A stretch of 64,000 bases of DNA, taken from Chitinophaga deserti. GTDB taxonomy: Bacteria; Bacteroidota; Bacteroidia; Chitinophagales; Chitinophagaceae. Both the position numbers and the translations under genes were made by a program. Of the stretch, positions 27,442 through 34,261 are shown in pieces; the stretch's first letter is position 1; each line of letters begins with the position of its first letter. The stretch lies in the NCBI RefSeq assembly GCF_003149455.1, contig NZ_QFFK01000008.1, positions 62,001 through 126,000 of the forward strand, written 5' to 3'. The notes under the pieces were generated by a model that worked only from the letters and a program-made list of their open reading frames with translations, ran no database searches and was not told the DNA's origin.

Positions 27442-29571
27442 TTACTTCATAAACTTACTTATCACCGGCTGCAGGGCCAGCGCCCATTTACGGTAGCCGC
27501 CCGTTACTAGATGTATGCCGTCGGATGAATAGTCTGTAAGGCTTAAACTGCCATCGGCCTGTTCAAATGTGGTGGTCATGGGGAGGTAAGTATAGCGCTT
27601 TTGCTTCGCAGCCTGCTTTGCCAGCAGGGCATGGATCTGTTCATACTTTTTCCTTCTGTCCGATTGCTTGTCCAGTCCGGTTGGTAAGGGCCCTGTAAGG
27701 ATAAGGTGTGTACGGGGCATATGGGTTTGTACCCAGCGGACAATGGTGTGTATACCTGCTGCAATTTCCTCAGGACTGTCGCCGTCAATGAAGTTATTAA
27801 CGCCAATAGTTACCACCAGCACTTTGGGAGCCGCTTTGGCATAGTTACCCTGTTGGAGGCGGAACAGTACGTTTTGCGTACGGTCGCCCGAGATACCGGC
27901 GCTTTCCCATGTATGCGGATGGAATACACTGTCGAACACAGCGAAGCCGGCTTTATAGGTAACATATGTTCTGTGCCCGCCCATACCCTGTGTGATGGAA
28001 TTGCCGAGGAACAGGATGGCTGGTTTATTGGCAATGATCAGGCTGTCGATATTGGCATGCTGCTGCCACCATCCCTTGCCTTCTGTCCATCCGGCGCCGG
28101 AGCGGTACTCCGATGCAGGGGCGGGTATCACAGCAAAATTCACTTTCTGACCGGTAGCGGTGAGGATGAATTGGGTGATAGGAGTAGGGTCCGGCAAACT
28201 GTGTGGGTGGTGTTTGATACCAGGTTTATGTATGACGGTAATATTCCCCCCTGCAGCTTTCACCTTAGCTTCGAAGGGAGCCGTGTTTTCACTTACAGGC
28301 ACCACCTCATCGGCATCGCCCACCACATGCAGCATGGGAAAGCCCAGCCGGGCTATGCGGGCAGCATTATCCAAAGGGGAACCTGCAAAGGCGGCAGCCT
28401 GTTCTTCCGTGAGCTGGTAATCTTTTTTAAAGATCTCCCAGTTCTCTTTACTGCCGGGCCCGCTGCCTTTATTACCAGGCCAGCTTTTCAGGTCGAGCAC
28501 AGGAGCGTCGGCATAGATGCAGGCTACTTTACCCGGATTGGCCAGCGCCCAGTTGTAAATGTATACTCCGCCGCGGCTCATGCCTTCGAGGGCGGCTTTA
28601 GGCGAAAGCCCGCATTGCTGCATCAGGCTGTAGAACTGGTTCCAGATGCGAATGGCCTCACTGTTACCAAACAGTTCTGCCACATCACAATACACGATAT
28701 GGAAGCCTCTTTCCAGTAAAGAGATATCTGCCTGCGGCTCGTGGCCCCAGAAGCGTGCCCGCCAAACCCAGGGCCTCCCTGCTGCTACGATCTTTGGTTT
28801 TACCACCTTACAGTTGCGGCCGGCATATTTGAAATCAACACAGTCGAACCCATGGAAGGAGCTTTGGGTTTTTGTTTCTTTTATTTTGGAGAAGATATCG
28901 AAGGATGTATCGGTTTTGACAACTACCGCTTCGTACAGGCGCTTTGCAATGATGGTGGCCCCGAGGGATGAGGGATGTATTTTGTCCGGGAACAGATCGG
29001 GCTTGTCTGCGAAAAGAGGGTGGAGGTTGATCAGCTCCAGCTTTTCTTCATACGCTACCTGCCGGATTTTCGGAATAATATTTTCCAGTATGGATTTGTT
29101 CAGGATAGCGGTATTGGAAGTGGTATCCGTATAGAAAGATGCCACCGGTAATACCAGTACGATCCTTGGTTTGGAAGGCAGCTGCCGGAACGATGCTATG
29201 AGTGATTTATAATCCTGTTCGAAGTTGGGGTAAAAGGAGCGGTATTTGGCTTTACTATCGTTCGTGCCGAGTTTAATAAACACGATGTCGGGCTGAAAAG
29301 CTAAAGCAGCGGCGTATTCAGGTGTTTCCCGGTAGGAGTTGTCGGTTCCTTTCAGTAACGTAGCCCCGTTGCGGCCATAGTTCATGACGGTATAGCCGGA
29401 GCCCAGTGTGTTTTGCAGCTGAACGGGGTAGCTGTTATGTTCCCTGTCGGCCATCCCGGCGCCATAGGTAATGCTGTTGCCGATGCAGGCGATTCTGATT
29501 TTCTTTTGGCTGTATCCCTGCAGCATGGCAAGAGACAATGACAGGATGAGGAGTAATTGTTTCATGTACAT
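27442..29571 (-). CDS. Secreted triple-domain esterase: SGNH - alpha/beta hydrolase - SGNH
   Basis: Signal peptide to about residue 21. Domain 1 (25-215) is an SGNH/GDSL esterase: GNSIT with Ser33, GTND with Asn104, and DKIH giving Asp196 and His199. Domain 2 (about 235-475) is an alpha/beta hydrolase: nucleophile elbow GMSRG with Ser332, VGDADEVVPV with acid Asp419 or Asp421, and a His cluster at 454-457. Domain 3 (about 500-709) is a second SGNH esterase: GNSIT with Ser525, VNN at 591-593, and DGIH giving Asp684 and His687. All three active sites look complete. Such domains remove acetyl or similar esters from polysaccharides, so one protein may clear several acyl groups. A second ATG 6 bases in (29565) could be the start. 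Confidence 0.88.
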   Translation of the reverse strand: MYMKQLLLILSLSLAMLQGYSQKKIRIACIGNSITYGAGMADREHNSYPVQLQNTLGSGYTVMNYGRNGATLLKGTDNSYRETPEYAAALAFQPDIVFIKLGTNDSKAKYRSFYPNFEQDYKSLIASFRQLPSKPRIVLVLPVASFYTDTTSNTAILNKSILENIIPKIRQVAYEEKLELINLHPLFADKPDLFPDKIHPSSLGATIIAKRLYEAVVVKTDTSFDIFSKIKETKTQSSFHGFDCVDFKYAGRNCKVVKPKIVAAGRPWVWRARFWGHEPQADISLLERGFHIVYCDVAELFGNSEAIRIWNQFYSLMQQCGLSPKAALEGMSRGGVYIYNWALANPGKVACIYADAPVLDLKSWPGNKGSGPGSKENWEIFKKDYQLTEEQAAAFAGSPLDNAARIARLGFPMLHVVGDADEVVPVSENTAPFEAKVKAAGGNITVIHKPGIKHHPHSLPDPTPITQFILTATGQKVNFAVIPAPASEYRSGAGWTEGKGWWQQHANIDSLIIANKPAILFLGNSITQGMGGHRTYVTYKAGFAVFDSVFHPHTWESAGISGDRTQNVLFRLQQGNYAKAAPKVLVVTIGVNNFIDGDSPEEIAAGIHTIVRWVQTHMPRTHLILTGPLPTGLDKQSDRRKKYEQIHALLAKQAAKQKRYTYLPMTTTFEQADGSLSLTDYSSDGIHLVTGGYRKWALALQPVISKFMK

Positions 29572-29633
29572 GGATTGAATGGGCCGCAGAGCATTGATGC
29601 CCCCGGCGGTAGTAAACTGCGTTGCTTATCATA

Positions 29634-29641
29634 CAAACTTA
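29634..29641 (-). promoter_or_regulatory. Candidate -7 promoter element for the triple esterase
   Basis: TAAGTTTG on the minus strand is a perfect match to the Bacteroidetes -7 element TAnnTTTG, 63 bases ahead of the ATG at 29571. No clear TTTG is present 19-21 bases further upstream. Confidence 0.35.
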
Positions 29642-29850
29642 TCCAAGGTAATGTGATGCCTGTAGAAATCCAAATGGCCCTGCTGAGGAGCGTTTCAGCA
29701 ATCGGTTTCATAATGGTTTTTTTCTATAAGCTGTTAGTATATTCACCAGGTATTGTTTCCCGGAAAGAACAAGTGTAATTTGTACAATATATTAATTCCA
29801 TGCTGCGCAGTCTGCAGGACGGGCGCTTTTTAATCCATTACTCTTATTGT

Positions 29851-31626
29851 ATGATACGAACTTCCATTTTATGTACAGGAATGCTTGCACTGGCCACTTC
29901 ATTGTTTGCTGCACCTCCCGGCGATACGATACGCGTGTCCGGTTTCGGAGCGAAGGCAGGCAGTTATGAAGATGCGCTGCCGGCCTTTAATAAGGCCATT
30001 GCGGCCTGTAAGCAACAAAAAGCTACGGTGCTGCTCCTGGAGCCGGGGCGGTACGACCTTTGGCCGGAGCATGCGGCGGTAAGGGAATACTTCATCAGCA
30101 ACACTTCCTCGGAAACAGAATGCCCGTCTAAGCTCAAGAAGATAGGCCTGCTGTTCGAAGGCATGGAAAACCTGCAGGTGATCGGTAACGGCGCCCTGCT
30201 GATGTATCATGGTAAAATGATCACCTGGGCGCTGGACAGCTGCAAGAACATATCTATATCCGGCATACGGGTAGATTTTGAAAGGCCCAGCATGTCGGAG
30301 ATGACGATCGTAGCGGCTACCGACAGCACCGTGGATGCGAAGGTAAATTCCTCCTCCACCTATGAGATAACCAACAACCGCCTGCAATGGTACGGCGAAG
30401 GTTATGGTATCCGGAACTTTCATGCCCTCCGTATGCAGCCGGCTACCCATACATTCTGGTACGACGACTGGCGCCAGTTCGACCGCAGTAAGGCCCGGGA
30501 ACTATCACACGGGGAAGTCCGCTTTTCGGGCAATTTCAAGAACAGGAAATTTGCCCCGGGCGATGTATTCTCCGTACGCGATCCCATCCGGGATCATGTA
30601 GGCGCTTTCATCCATCATTCTTCTGGCATAAAGCTGAACGATGTGCGGATGAATTACATGCATGGCCTCGGCATCGTGGCACAGTTCTCCGAAAACCTCC
30701 ATTACGATAATGTAGTGGTGATGCCCCGCGAAGGTACCGGGCGTACCATTGCGGCATTTGCAGACTGCATGCACTTCTCCGGCTGCCGTGGACAGATTCT
30801 TGTGGAGAACTGCCGCTTTAATGGCGCGCAGGATGATCCGCTGAATATACATGGCACACACCTGCAGGTACAGGAAAAGCTCTCTGATAAAAAGATCCGC
30901 CTGCGGTTCATGCACCATCAGACGTATGGAATGCAGGCATTCTTCGCCGGAGACAGTACCGCCCTGCTGGATGCCGCATCGCTCAGGATATACGCATTCC
31001 CCGTGGTAAAATCTGCTAAACTGATTTCCGAACGGGAGATGGAGGTAGAATTTACTGCTCCACTGCCCGCGGTGCTCAAAACGGGTGATGCAGTGGAGAA
31101 TACAACCTGGACACCTGCGCTCACAGTACGTAACTGCCGCTTCGAAGGCACCAATACCCGTGGACTGCTGGTAAGCACCCGCCGCAAGGTGCTTATTGAG
31201 CGTAATGTGTTTTACAGGACAGGGATGCATGCCATTCTCATTGCCAACGATGCCAATGGCTGGTATGAATCCGGTCCGGTAGAAGATGTAACCATCCGGC
31301 AGAATGAGTTCATAGAATGCGGGCATAATGGCGGCGGAAATAACGCTGCCATTGCTATTGAGCCGGAAGTGAAGCAGGCGGCGCCGGGGTATTATGTACA
31401 CCGGAATATCCGCATCACCGATAACCGCTTCGCCCAGTACGATTACCCTGTTATGTTTGCCCGCAGTACCGACGGGCTCACATTCACCGGTAACCGTATT
31501 GAGCAAACAAAGCTGTTTCCTGCGCGGCAGCCACGTCCCAATATTGTACTGGAAAACTGCCGGAAAGTAAAGATCTCCGGGAATAAGATGGACGGATTTA
31601 GCGATAAGCTGGAAGTGAAGGAATAA
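29851..31626 (+). CDS. GH110-family alpha-1,3-galactosidase, secreted
   Basis: Right-handed parallel beta-helix enzyme that removes alpha-1,3-linked galactose, as in blood-group B or linear alpha-Gal structures. I start at ATG 29851 (MIRTSILCTG), which gives a proper signal peptide ending near LFAAPP; the open frame extends 51 bases upstream without one. Recognised features are the N-terminal segment FGAKAGSYEDALPAFNKAI, typical of beta-helix glycosidases, YFISNTSSETECPSK, HGKMITWALDSCKNISISG, DCMHFSGCRGQILVENC, and AQDDPLNIHGTHLQV with the paired acids Asp328 and Asp329, probably at the active site. Repeated helix turns (VRNCRFEG, IERNVF, IRQNEF, ITDNRF) fill the C-terminal half. The family call is from memory of GH110 motifs. 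It is a single gene with its own terminator. Confidence 0.8.
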   Translation: MIRTSILCTGMLALATSLFAAPPGDTIRVSGFGAKAGSYEDALPAFNKAIAACKQQKATVLLLEPGRYDLWPEHAAVREYFISNTSSETECPSKLKKIGLLFEGMENLQVIGNGALLMYHGKMITWALDSCKNISISGIRVDFERPSMSEMTIVAATDSTVDAKVNSSSTYEITNNRLQWYGEGYGIRNFHALRMQPATHTFWYDDWRQFDRSKARELSHGEVRFSGNFKNRKFAPGDVFSVRDPIRDHVGAFIHHSSGIKLNDVRMNYMHGLGIVAQFSENLHYDNVVVMPREGTGRTIAAFADCMHFSGCRGQILVENCRFNGAQDDPLNIHGTHLQVQEKLSDKKIRLRFMHHQTYGMQAFFAGDSTALLDAASLRIYAFPVVKSAKLISEREMEVEFTAPLPAVLKTGDAVENTTWTPALTVRNCRFEGTNTRGLLVSTRRKVLIERNVFYRTGMHAILIANDANGWYESGPVEDVTIRQNEFIECGHNGGGNNAAIAIEPEVKQAAPGYYVHRNIRITDNRFAQYDYPVMFARSTDGLTFTGNRIEQTKLFPARQPRPNIVLENCRKVKISGNKMDGFSDKLEVKE

Positions 31627-31644
31627 TTCAAATCATCATAAGCG

Positions 31645-31684
31645 AAAAGCCCCTGCACGGATCAATAGTGCAGGGGCTTTTTTT
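31645..31684 (+). terminator. Rho-independent terminator after the GH110 gene
   Basis: AAAAGCCCCTGCAC (31645-31658) pairs with GTGCAGGGGCTTTT (31668-31681) and ends in a run of seven T. It starts 19 bases after the stop. Confidence 0.92.
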
Positions 31685-31746
31685 ATGTAAGGTAAAATAC
31701 AAACAACCTTGTGAAATCCGCCATACTACAGCATTTTCATTGTTAA

Positions 31747-31762
31747 AGTGAAAATATTCACT
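31747..31762. promoter_or_regulatory. Crp-type palindrome upstream of the Crp/Fnr-family gene
   Basis: AGTGA-AAATAT-TCACT is a perfect palindrome in its arms, with the 5-6-5 spacing of Crp sites (TGTGA-N6-TCACA). It lies 74 bases ahead of the regulator gene at 31836, so self-regulation is possible. Confidence 0.45.
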
Positions 31763-31835
31763 ACATTCGCGCATCCCTTCCCCAAGTTATCCATTACAAT
31801 CTTAATTCGTGAATTTTATTGAAACCCTTTAGCCC

Positions 31836-32465
31836 ATGTCAGAAACAACTGGATCCCCGTTCGATTTGCTATTTGCCGTGCTTGGCAATTTTGGCGTACC
31901 CATCCCTGAAGAAACGAAGGCGGAGATTACTGAAAACTGTATTATCCGCGAGTACAAAAAAGGTGAAACAATCCTTGATTACCGCGAGATCTGCCGGAAT
32001 GTATCGTTTATTTTAAATGGTGTGGCCGTATCTCAGTTCAAAGTCGGTATAGATGAGCGCATCAGTTGGTTTATGCTGCAGCATGATGTTTTCATTTCCA
32101 TCATCAGTTTCTTTGATCAGAAGCCTGGCGCGGAAAAGATCTATGCTTTAGAGGATACCACCTGTATATGCCTGCCAAAAACCGTACTGGATGACATAAC
32201 GGACCGCTGCCTTGCCTTTATGGAGGTACGCCTGAAGCTGACAGAGCATTATTACAAGGAACTGGCAAGGCAACAGTATGTGAGTCACCTGCCCCCGCTG
32301 GAACAATGCGCTTGGTTAAAAATGATGAAGCCGGCCCTGTTTGAGGTGGTAAGCCAGGCGCGCATAGCAAAGTTCCTGGGAATAGCTGAAGAAACCATCA
32401 GCCGCAAGCTTGCAGAGCTGAAAAAGAATGAAGGGCTGGATTTTGATCAGGTATTTTATCAGTAA
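31836..32465 (+). CDS. Crp/Fnr-family transcriptional regulator
   Basis: Cytoplasmic one-component regulator of 209 residues. Residues about 15-125 make a cyclic-nucleotide-binding-like beta roll (REYKKGETILDYREICRN, DVFISIISFFDQKPGAEK); the Arg-Ala pair that binds cAMP phosphate is not seen, so the ligand is probably not cAMP. A long dimer helix follows, then a C-terminal DNA-binding helix-turn-helix (ARIAKFLGIAEETISRKLAELKK, core IAEETISRKL). There is no N-terminal Cys cluster, so it is not an iron-sulfur FNR. A Crp-type palindrome lies upstream of the gene and an FNR-type box 74 bases downstream of it, in front of the YegP-like gene. Confidence 0.9.
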   Translation: MSETTGSPFDLLFAVLGNFGVPIPEETKAEITENCIIREYKKGETILDYREICRNVSFILNGVAVSQFKVGIDERISWFMLQHDVFISIISFFDQKPGAEKIYALEDTTCICLPKTVLDDITDRCLAFMEVRLKLTEHYYKELARQQYVSHLPPLEQCAWLKMMKPALFEVVSQARIAKFLGIAEETISRKLAELKKNEGLDFDQVFYQ

Positions 32466-32479
32466 ATACATATCAGTTT

Positions 32480-32511
32480 GTGGATTACACAAAGTAATAT
32501 GTGGAATTCAC
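32480..32511. repeat. Two GTGGAwTnCAC palindromic sites, 21 bp apart
   Basis: GTGGATTACAC (32480-32490) and GTGGAATTCAC (32501-32511) are near-palindromic and repeat with an exact 21-bp period. They lie between the Crp/Fnr gene and the YegP-like gene, upstream of the FNR-type box. They look like binding sites for a dimeric regulator on one face of the helix. Confidence 0.4.
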
Positions 32512-32534
32512 TAAAAAAGTTTGAAAAAAATTGG

Positions 32535-32559
32535 AGTCTTGATTTCGATCAAGACTTTT
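32535..32559 (+). promoter_or_regulatory. FNR-type box TTGAT-TTCG-ATCAA inside a hairpin
   Basis: TTGAT (32539-32543), TTCG, ATCAA (32548-32552) is an exact match to the FNR consensus TTGATnnnnATCAA. The palindrome extends to AGTCTTGAT/ATCAAGACT (9-bp arms) and is followed by TTTT, so it could also terminate the Crp/Fnr transcript. Its centre lies 29.5 bases before the -7 element at 32575, which puts it close to -41 of the expected start, the usual class II activator position. Confidence 0.6.
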
Positions 32560-32574
32560 GTCATTTGCCAAATG

Positions 32575-32582
32575 TAAATTTG
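32575..32582 (+). promoter_or_regulatory. -7 promoter element of the YegP-like gene
   Basis: TAAATTTG matches TAnnTTTG exactly. The nearest TTTG upstream (32557-32560) is only 14 bases away rather than 19-21, so the promoter lacks a proper -33 element and may need an activator at the FNR-type box. The leader would be about 155 bases. Confidence 0.5.
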
Positions 32583-32743
32583 TATTGAGCAAAGCGTAAT
32601 GCACTTTTAAGTAAAGCAGTAACATTCAAAACGCAGCTCCGCGTAAAATTTCTAGTCGCTTATTTATTTACCCTGTTATGACCGGCAGCCCTGCTGCGGG
32701 ATGGGGATTGTATTTACTAAATCTGTCAAAACAACTAATACTT

Positions 32744-33070
32744 ATGGGCACATTTGTAATGTCTGGAGCCATAAGCGGGGGATTTCTTTTTACCCTTCAC
32801 GCCGATGAGGGAGATGTGGTTTTAATCAGTGAATGGTATACTGCACGGGGCAGCTGCAAGAATGGCGTGGATGCCGTGCGGCTGAATGCACAGGACCGCA
32901 AACGGTACCGGCAGCGGGTTTCCGATGAGGGGTGTTTTTATTTTGTACTCACCGCTGCTAATGGCAAAACGGTAGGCGTCAGCAGTATGTTCAGCTCTGA
33001 ACAAGCCTGCGAGCTGGGTATTTTCCAGGTGATGCGGGCTGCCCTGGGTGCCGGTTTGCTGGAAAGATGA
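32744..33070 (+). CDS. YegP-family (DUF1508) small protein
   Basis: Role in the cell not established for the family; members are small beta-alpha proteins, often in two repeats. I start at ATG 32744 (MGTFVMSGAI) because the family normally begins with such a MxTFV strand; the open frame extends to 32678 with unlikely sequence. Two repeats are seen: FLFTLHADEGDVVLISEWYTARGSCKNG in the first (core SEWYTARGSCKNG) and FYFVLTAANGKTVGVSSMFSSEQACELG in the second (core GVSSMFSSEQACELG), each a strand pair plus a helix, with NAQD between them. 108 residues. The gene stop abuts the stop of the converging glycerophosphodiesterase with no gap, so the transcripts must overlap at their 3' ends. Confidence 0.85.
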   Translation: MGTFVMSGAISGGFLFTLHADEGDVVLISEWYTARGSCKNGVDAVRLNAQDRKRYRQRVSDEGCFYFVLTAANGKTVGVSSMFSSEQACELGIFQVMRAALGAGLLER

Positions 33071-33928
33071 TCAGGGCCGCATTCCTTTCCTGCGCAGGTA
33101 ATTCAGCAGCTGGCCCGGCAGATCCGTCTGTACGATGCCGGTACGCGGGAAGCTGCGGAAGAAATGATCGAACCCGCTGTCTGCCTGCACTTTTTCTTCT
33201 TTATCAAATTCGCCGAGGGTATTCATCCAAACACGCGCACCTGTGGCGCGCACACTGTCGGCCAGCCGGTCGTTATAAAATGTTTCATCGAGGTGAAGGG
33301 CGGGGAACTTACCGTATTTCAGCGTTTGCTGTGTAGCTGCGGCATCACGTACGCGCGGCATCACAGGAATATCTTTATCGAAGGCCATCAGCGCAGGCGC
33401 TTCTTCATGATCGTACAGGAAAAACAGTACATACTTCGTCATACCTGATTTACGGATCTCCACACAGGCATATTTGGCGGCAGCTACCCCGTCTGCTTTA
33501 AAATCCACATCCACCAGTATTTTACCTTTTGCAGCTTTTAATGCTTCCCGGAAAGTAGGGATGCGCTCATTTGTGGGTTGTCCGTTGTGCAGGAGCGGGA
33601 ATCTTCTCAATTGTGCCAGTGTATAGTCGGCCACGCTGCCCGGCTTGCCGGTGGTCCTGGTAATGGTACGATCGTGCATGAGCACGAACACGCCGTCTTT
33701 AGTGCGTTGCACGTCCAGCTCTGCGATATCTGTACCGAGGCGTATGGCTTCGCGGATGGAGGCAATGGAATTTTCGGGATAATGTTCATGAGCGGCGCGG
33801 TGTGCTGCCACCAGTATATGATCGGGCTGTTTGTGCATCCGGTAGAGGATACTGTCTGCCCGGGAAGTTTGCGCGTTTGCGGCGAAGGTTACAGTGGCAA
33901 GGAGGAGGGTGGAGAAAATTAGTTTCAT
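33071..33928 (-). CDS. Glycerophosphodiester phosphodiesterase family protein, secreted
   Basis: Hydrolyses glycerophosphodiesters to an alcohol and glycerol-3-phosphate, or acts on a related phosphodiester, outside the cytoplasm. A signal peptide ends at ANAQ (about residue 20). The GDPD barrel is clear: VAAHRAAHEHYPENSIAS (its core HRAAHEHYPENS, with the catalytic His of the HRG/HRA motif and the metal Glu of PENS), AELDVQRTKDGVFVLMHD (core ELDVQRTKDG with the second His in MHD) and VDVDFK. The last His in MHDRTI acts as the second catalytic residue in the family. 285 residues, standard. A TGATCA spans the paired stops with the YegP-like gene. Confidence 0.9.
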   Translation of the reverse strand: MKLIFSTLLLATVTFAANAQTSRADSILYRMHKQPDHILVAAHRAAHEHYPENSIASIREAIRLGTDIAELDVQRTKDGVFVLMHDRTITRTTGKPGSVADYTLAQLRRFPLLHNGQPTNERIPTFREALKAAKGKILVDVDFKADGVAAAKYACVEIRKSGMTKYVLFFLYDHEEAPALMAFDKDIPVMPRVRDAAATQQTLKYGKFPALHLDETFYNDRLADSVRATGARVWMNTLGEFDKEEKVQADSGFDHFFRSFPRTGIVQTDLPGQLLNYLRRKGMRP

Positions 33929-34085
33929 GGTAGTGTAAGGGCATTTTTTCCGGATAGTAAGATGGGGAACTTTTTTGGGTATCCCTAGTATGAAGGTGTT
34001 TTCTTGTCGTTAATTTATGGGTGGCAACGGGTGTTTAACTGGGCGCTGGCCGGAAATTCAACTTTTGCTGAAGTGGGAAGGGCAT

Positions 34086-34118
34086 AAAAAAGCCCGGAAA
34101 ATCACTTTCCGGGCTTTT
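34086..34118 (-). terminator. Rho-independent terminator of the tRNA-like RNA
   Basis: On the minus strand GCCCGGAAA, a 4-base GTGA loop region and TTTCCGGGC form a strong stem ending in six T. It begins 3 bases beyond the last acceptor-stem base of the tRNA-like RNA and isolates it from the GDPD gene downstream. Confidence 0.88.
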
Positions 34119-34120
34119 GC

Positions 34121-34261
34121 TGTAGGAGCAGGAGTCGAACCTGCACGGAGCAGTTAGCTGTAGCACAAAGAATTAAATGGTTAGTTAATTATGCAACAGT
34201 TTATCCCGTTTCCTCCACCCCCGAGACAAGAGGGCATGTCTGCCAGTTTCATCATCCCACA
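34121..34261 (-). ncRNA. tRNA-like RNA: class II tRNA body, 73-nt variable region, GTC anticodon position
   Basis: Read on the minus strand from 34261. The acceptor stem TGTGGGA pairs with TCCTACA over all 7 positions (one G-U). TG follows at positions 8-9. The D arm is ATG/CAT with loop AAACTGGCAGA, carrying A14, the GG of the D loop and A21, as in leucine tRNAs. The anticodon arm is CCCTC/GGGGG with loop TTGTCTC: T33 present, anticodon position GTC, but T at position 37, where a purine is normal. The T arm is GCAGG/CCTGC with the standard loop TTCGACT. Between anticodon and T arms lie 73 nt (normally 4-24): outer stem GGAG/CTCC and an inner helix of 10 pairs with one T-T mismatch (CTGTTGCATAA with TTGTGCTACAG). 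CCA is not encoded; the next base is G. A terminator follows at once. All parts were paired by eye. A working Asp tRNA is unlikely in this scaffold; a tRNA-mimicking regulatory RNA or unusual tRNA are both possible. Confidence 0.75.

Noticed and set aside
34141..34160. Short likeness of the 3' part of the variable region to the 16S rRNA 530-loop
   Set aside because: Only about a dozen bases agree with gaps; there is no further rRNA sequence around it.
34121..34261. Possible tmRNA or ordinary tRNA at this place
   Set aside because: tmRNA would need a 300-400 nt RNA with a GGGG-type 5' end and a tag frame; here both acceptor strands are only 141 nt apart, D and anticodon arms are complete, and no tag frame is seen. 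An ordinary tRNA is excluded by the 73-nt variable region and T at position 37.
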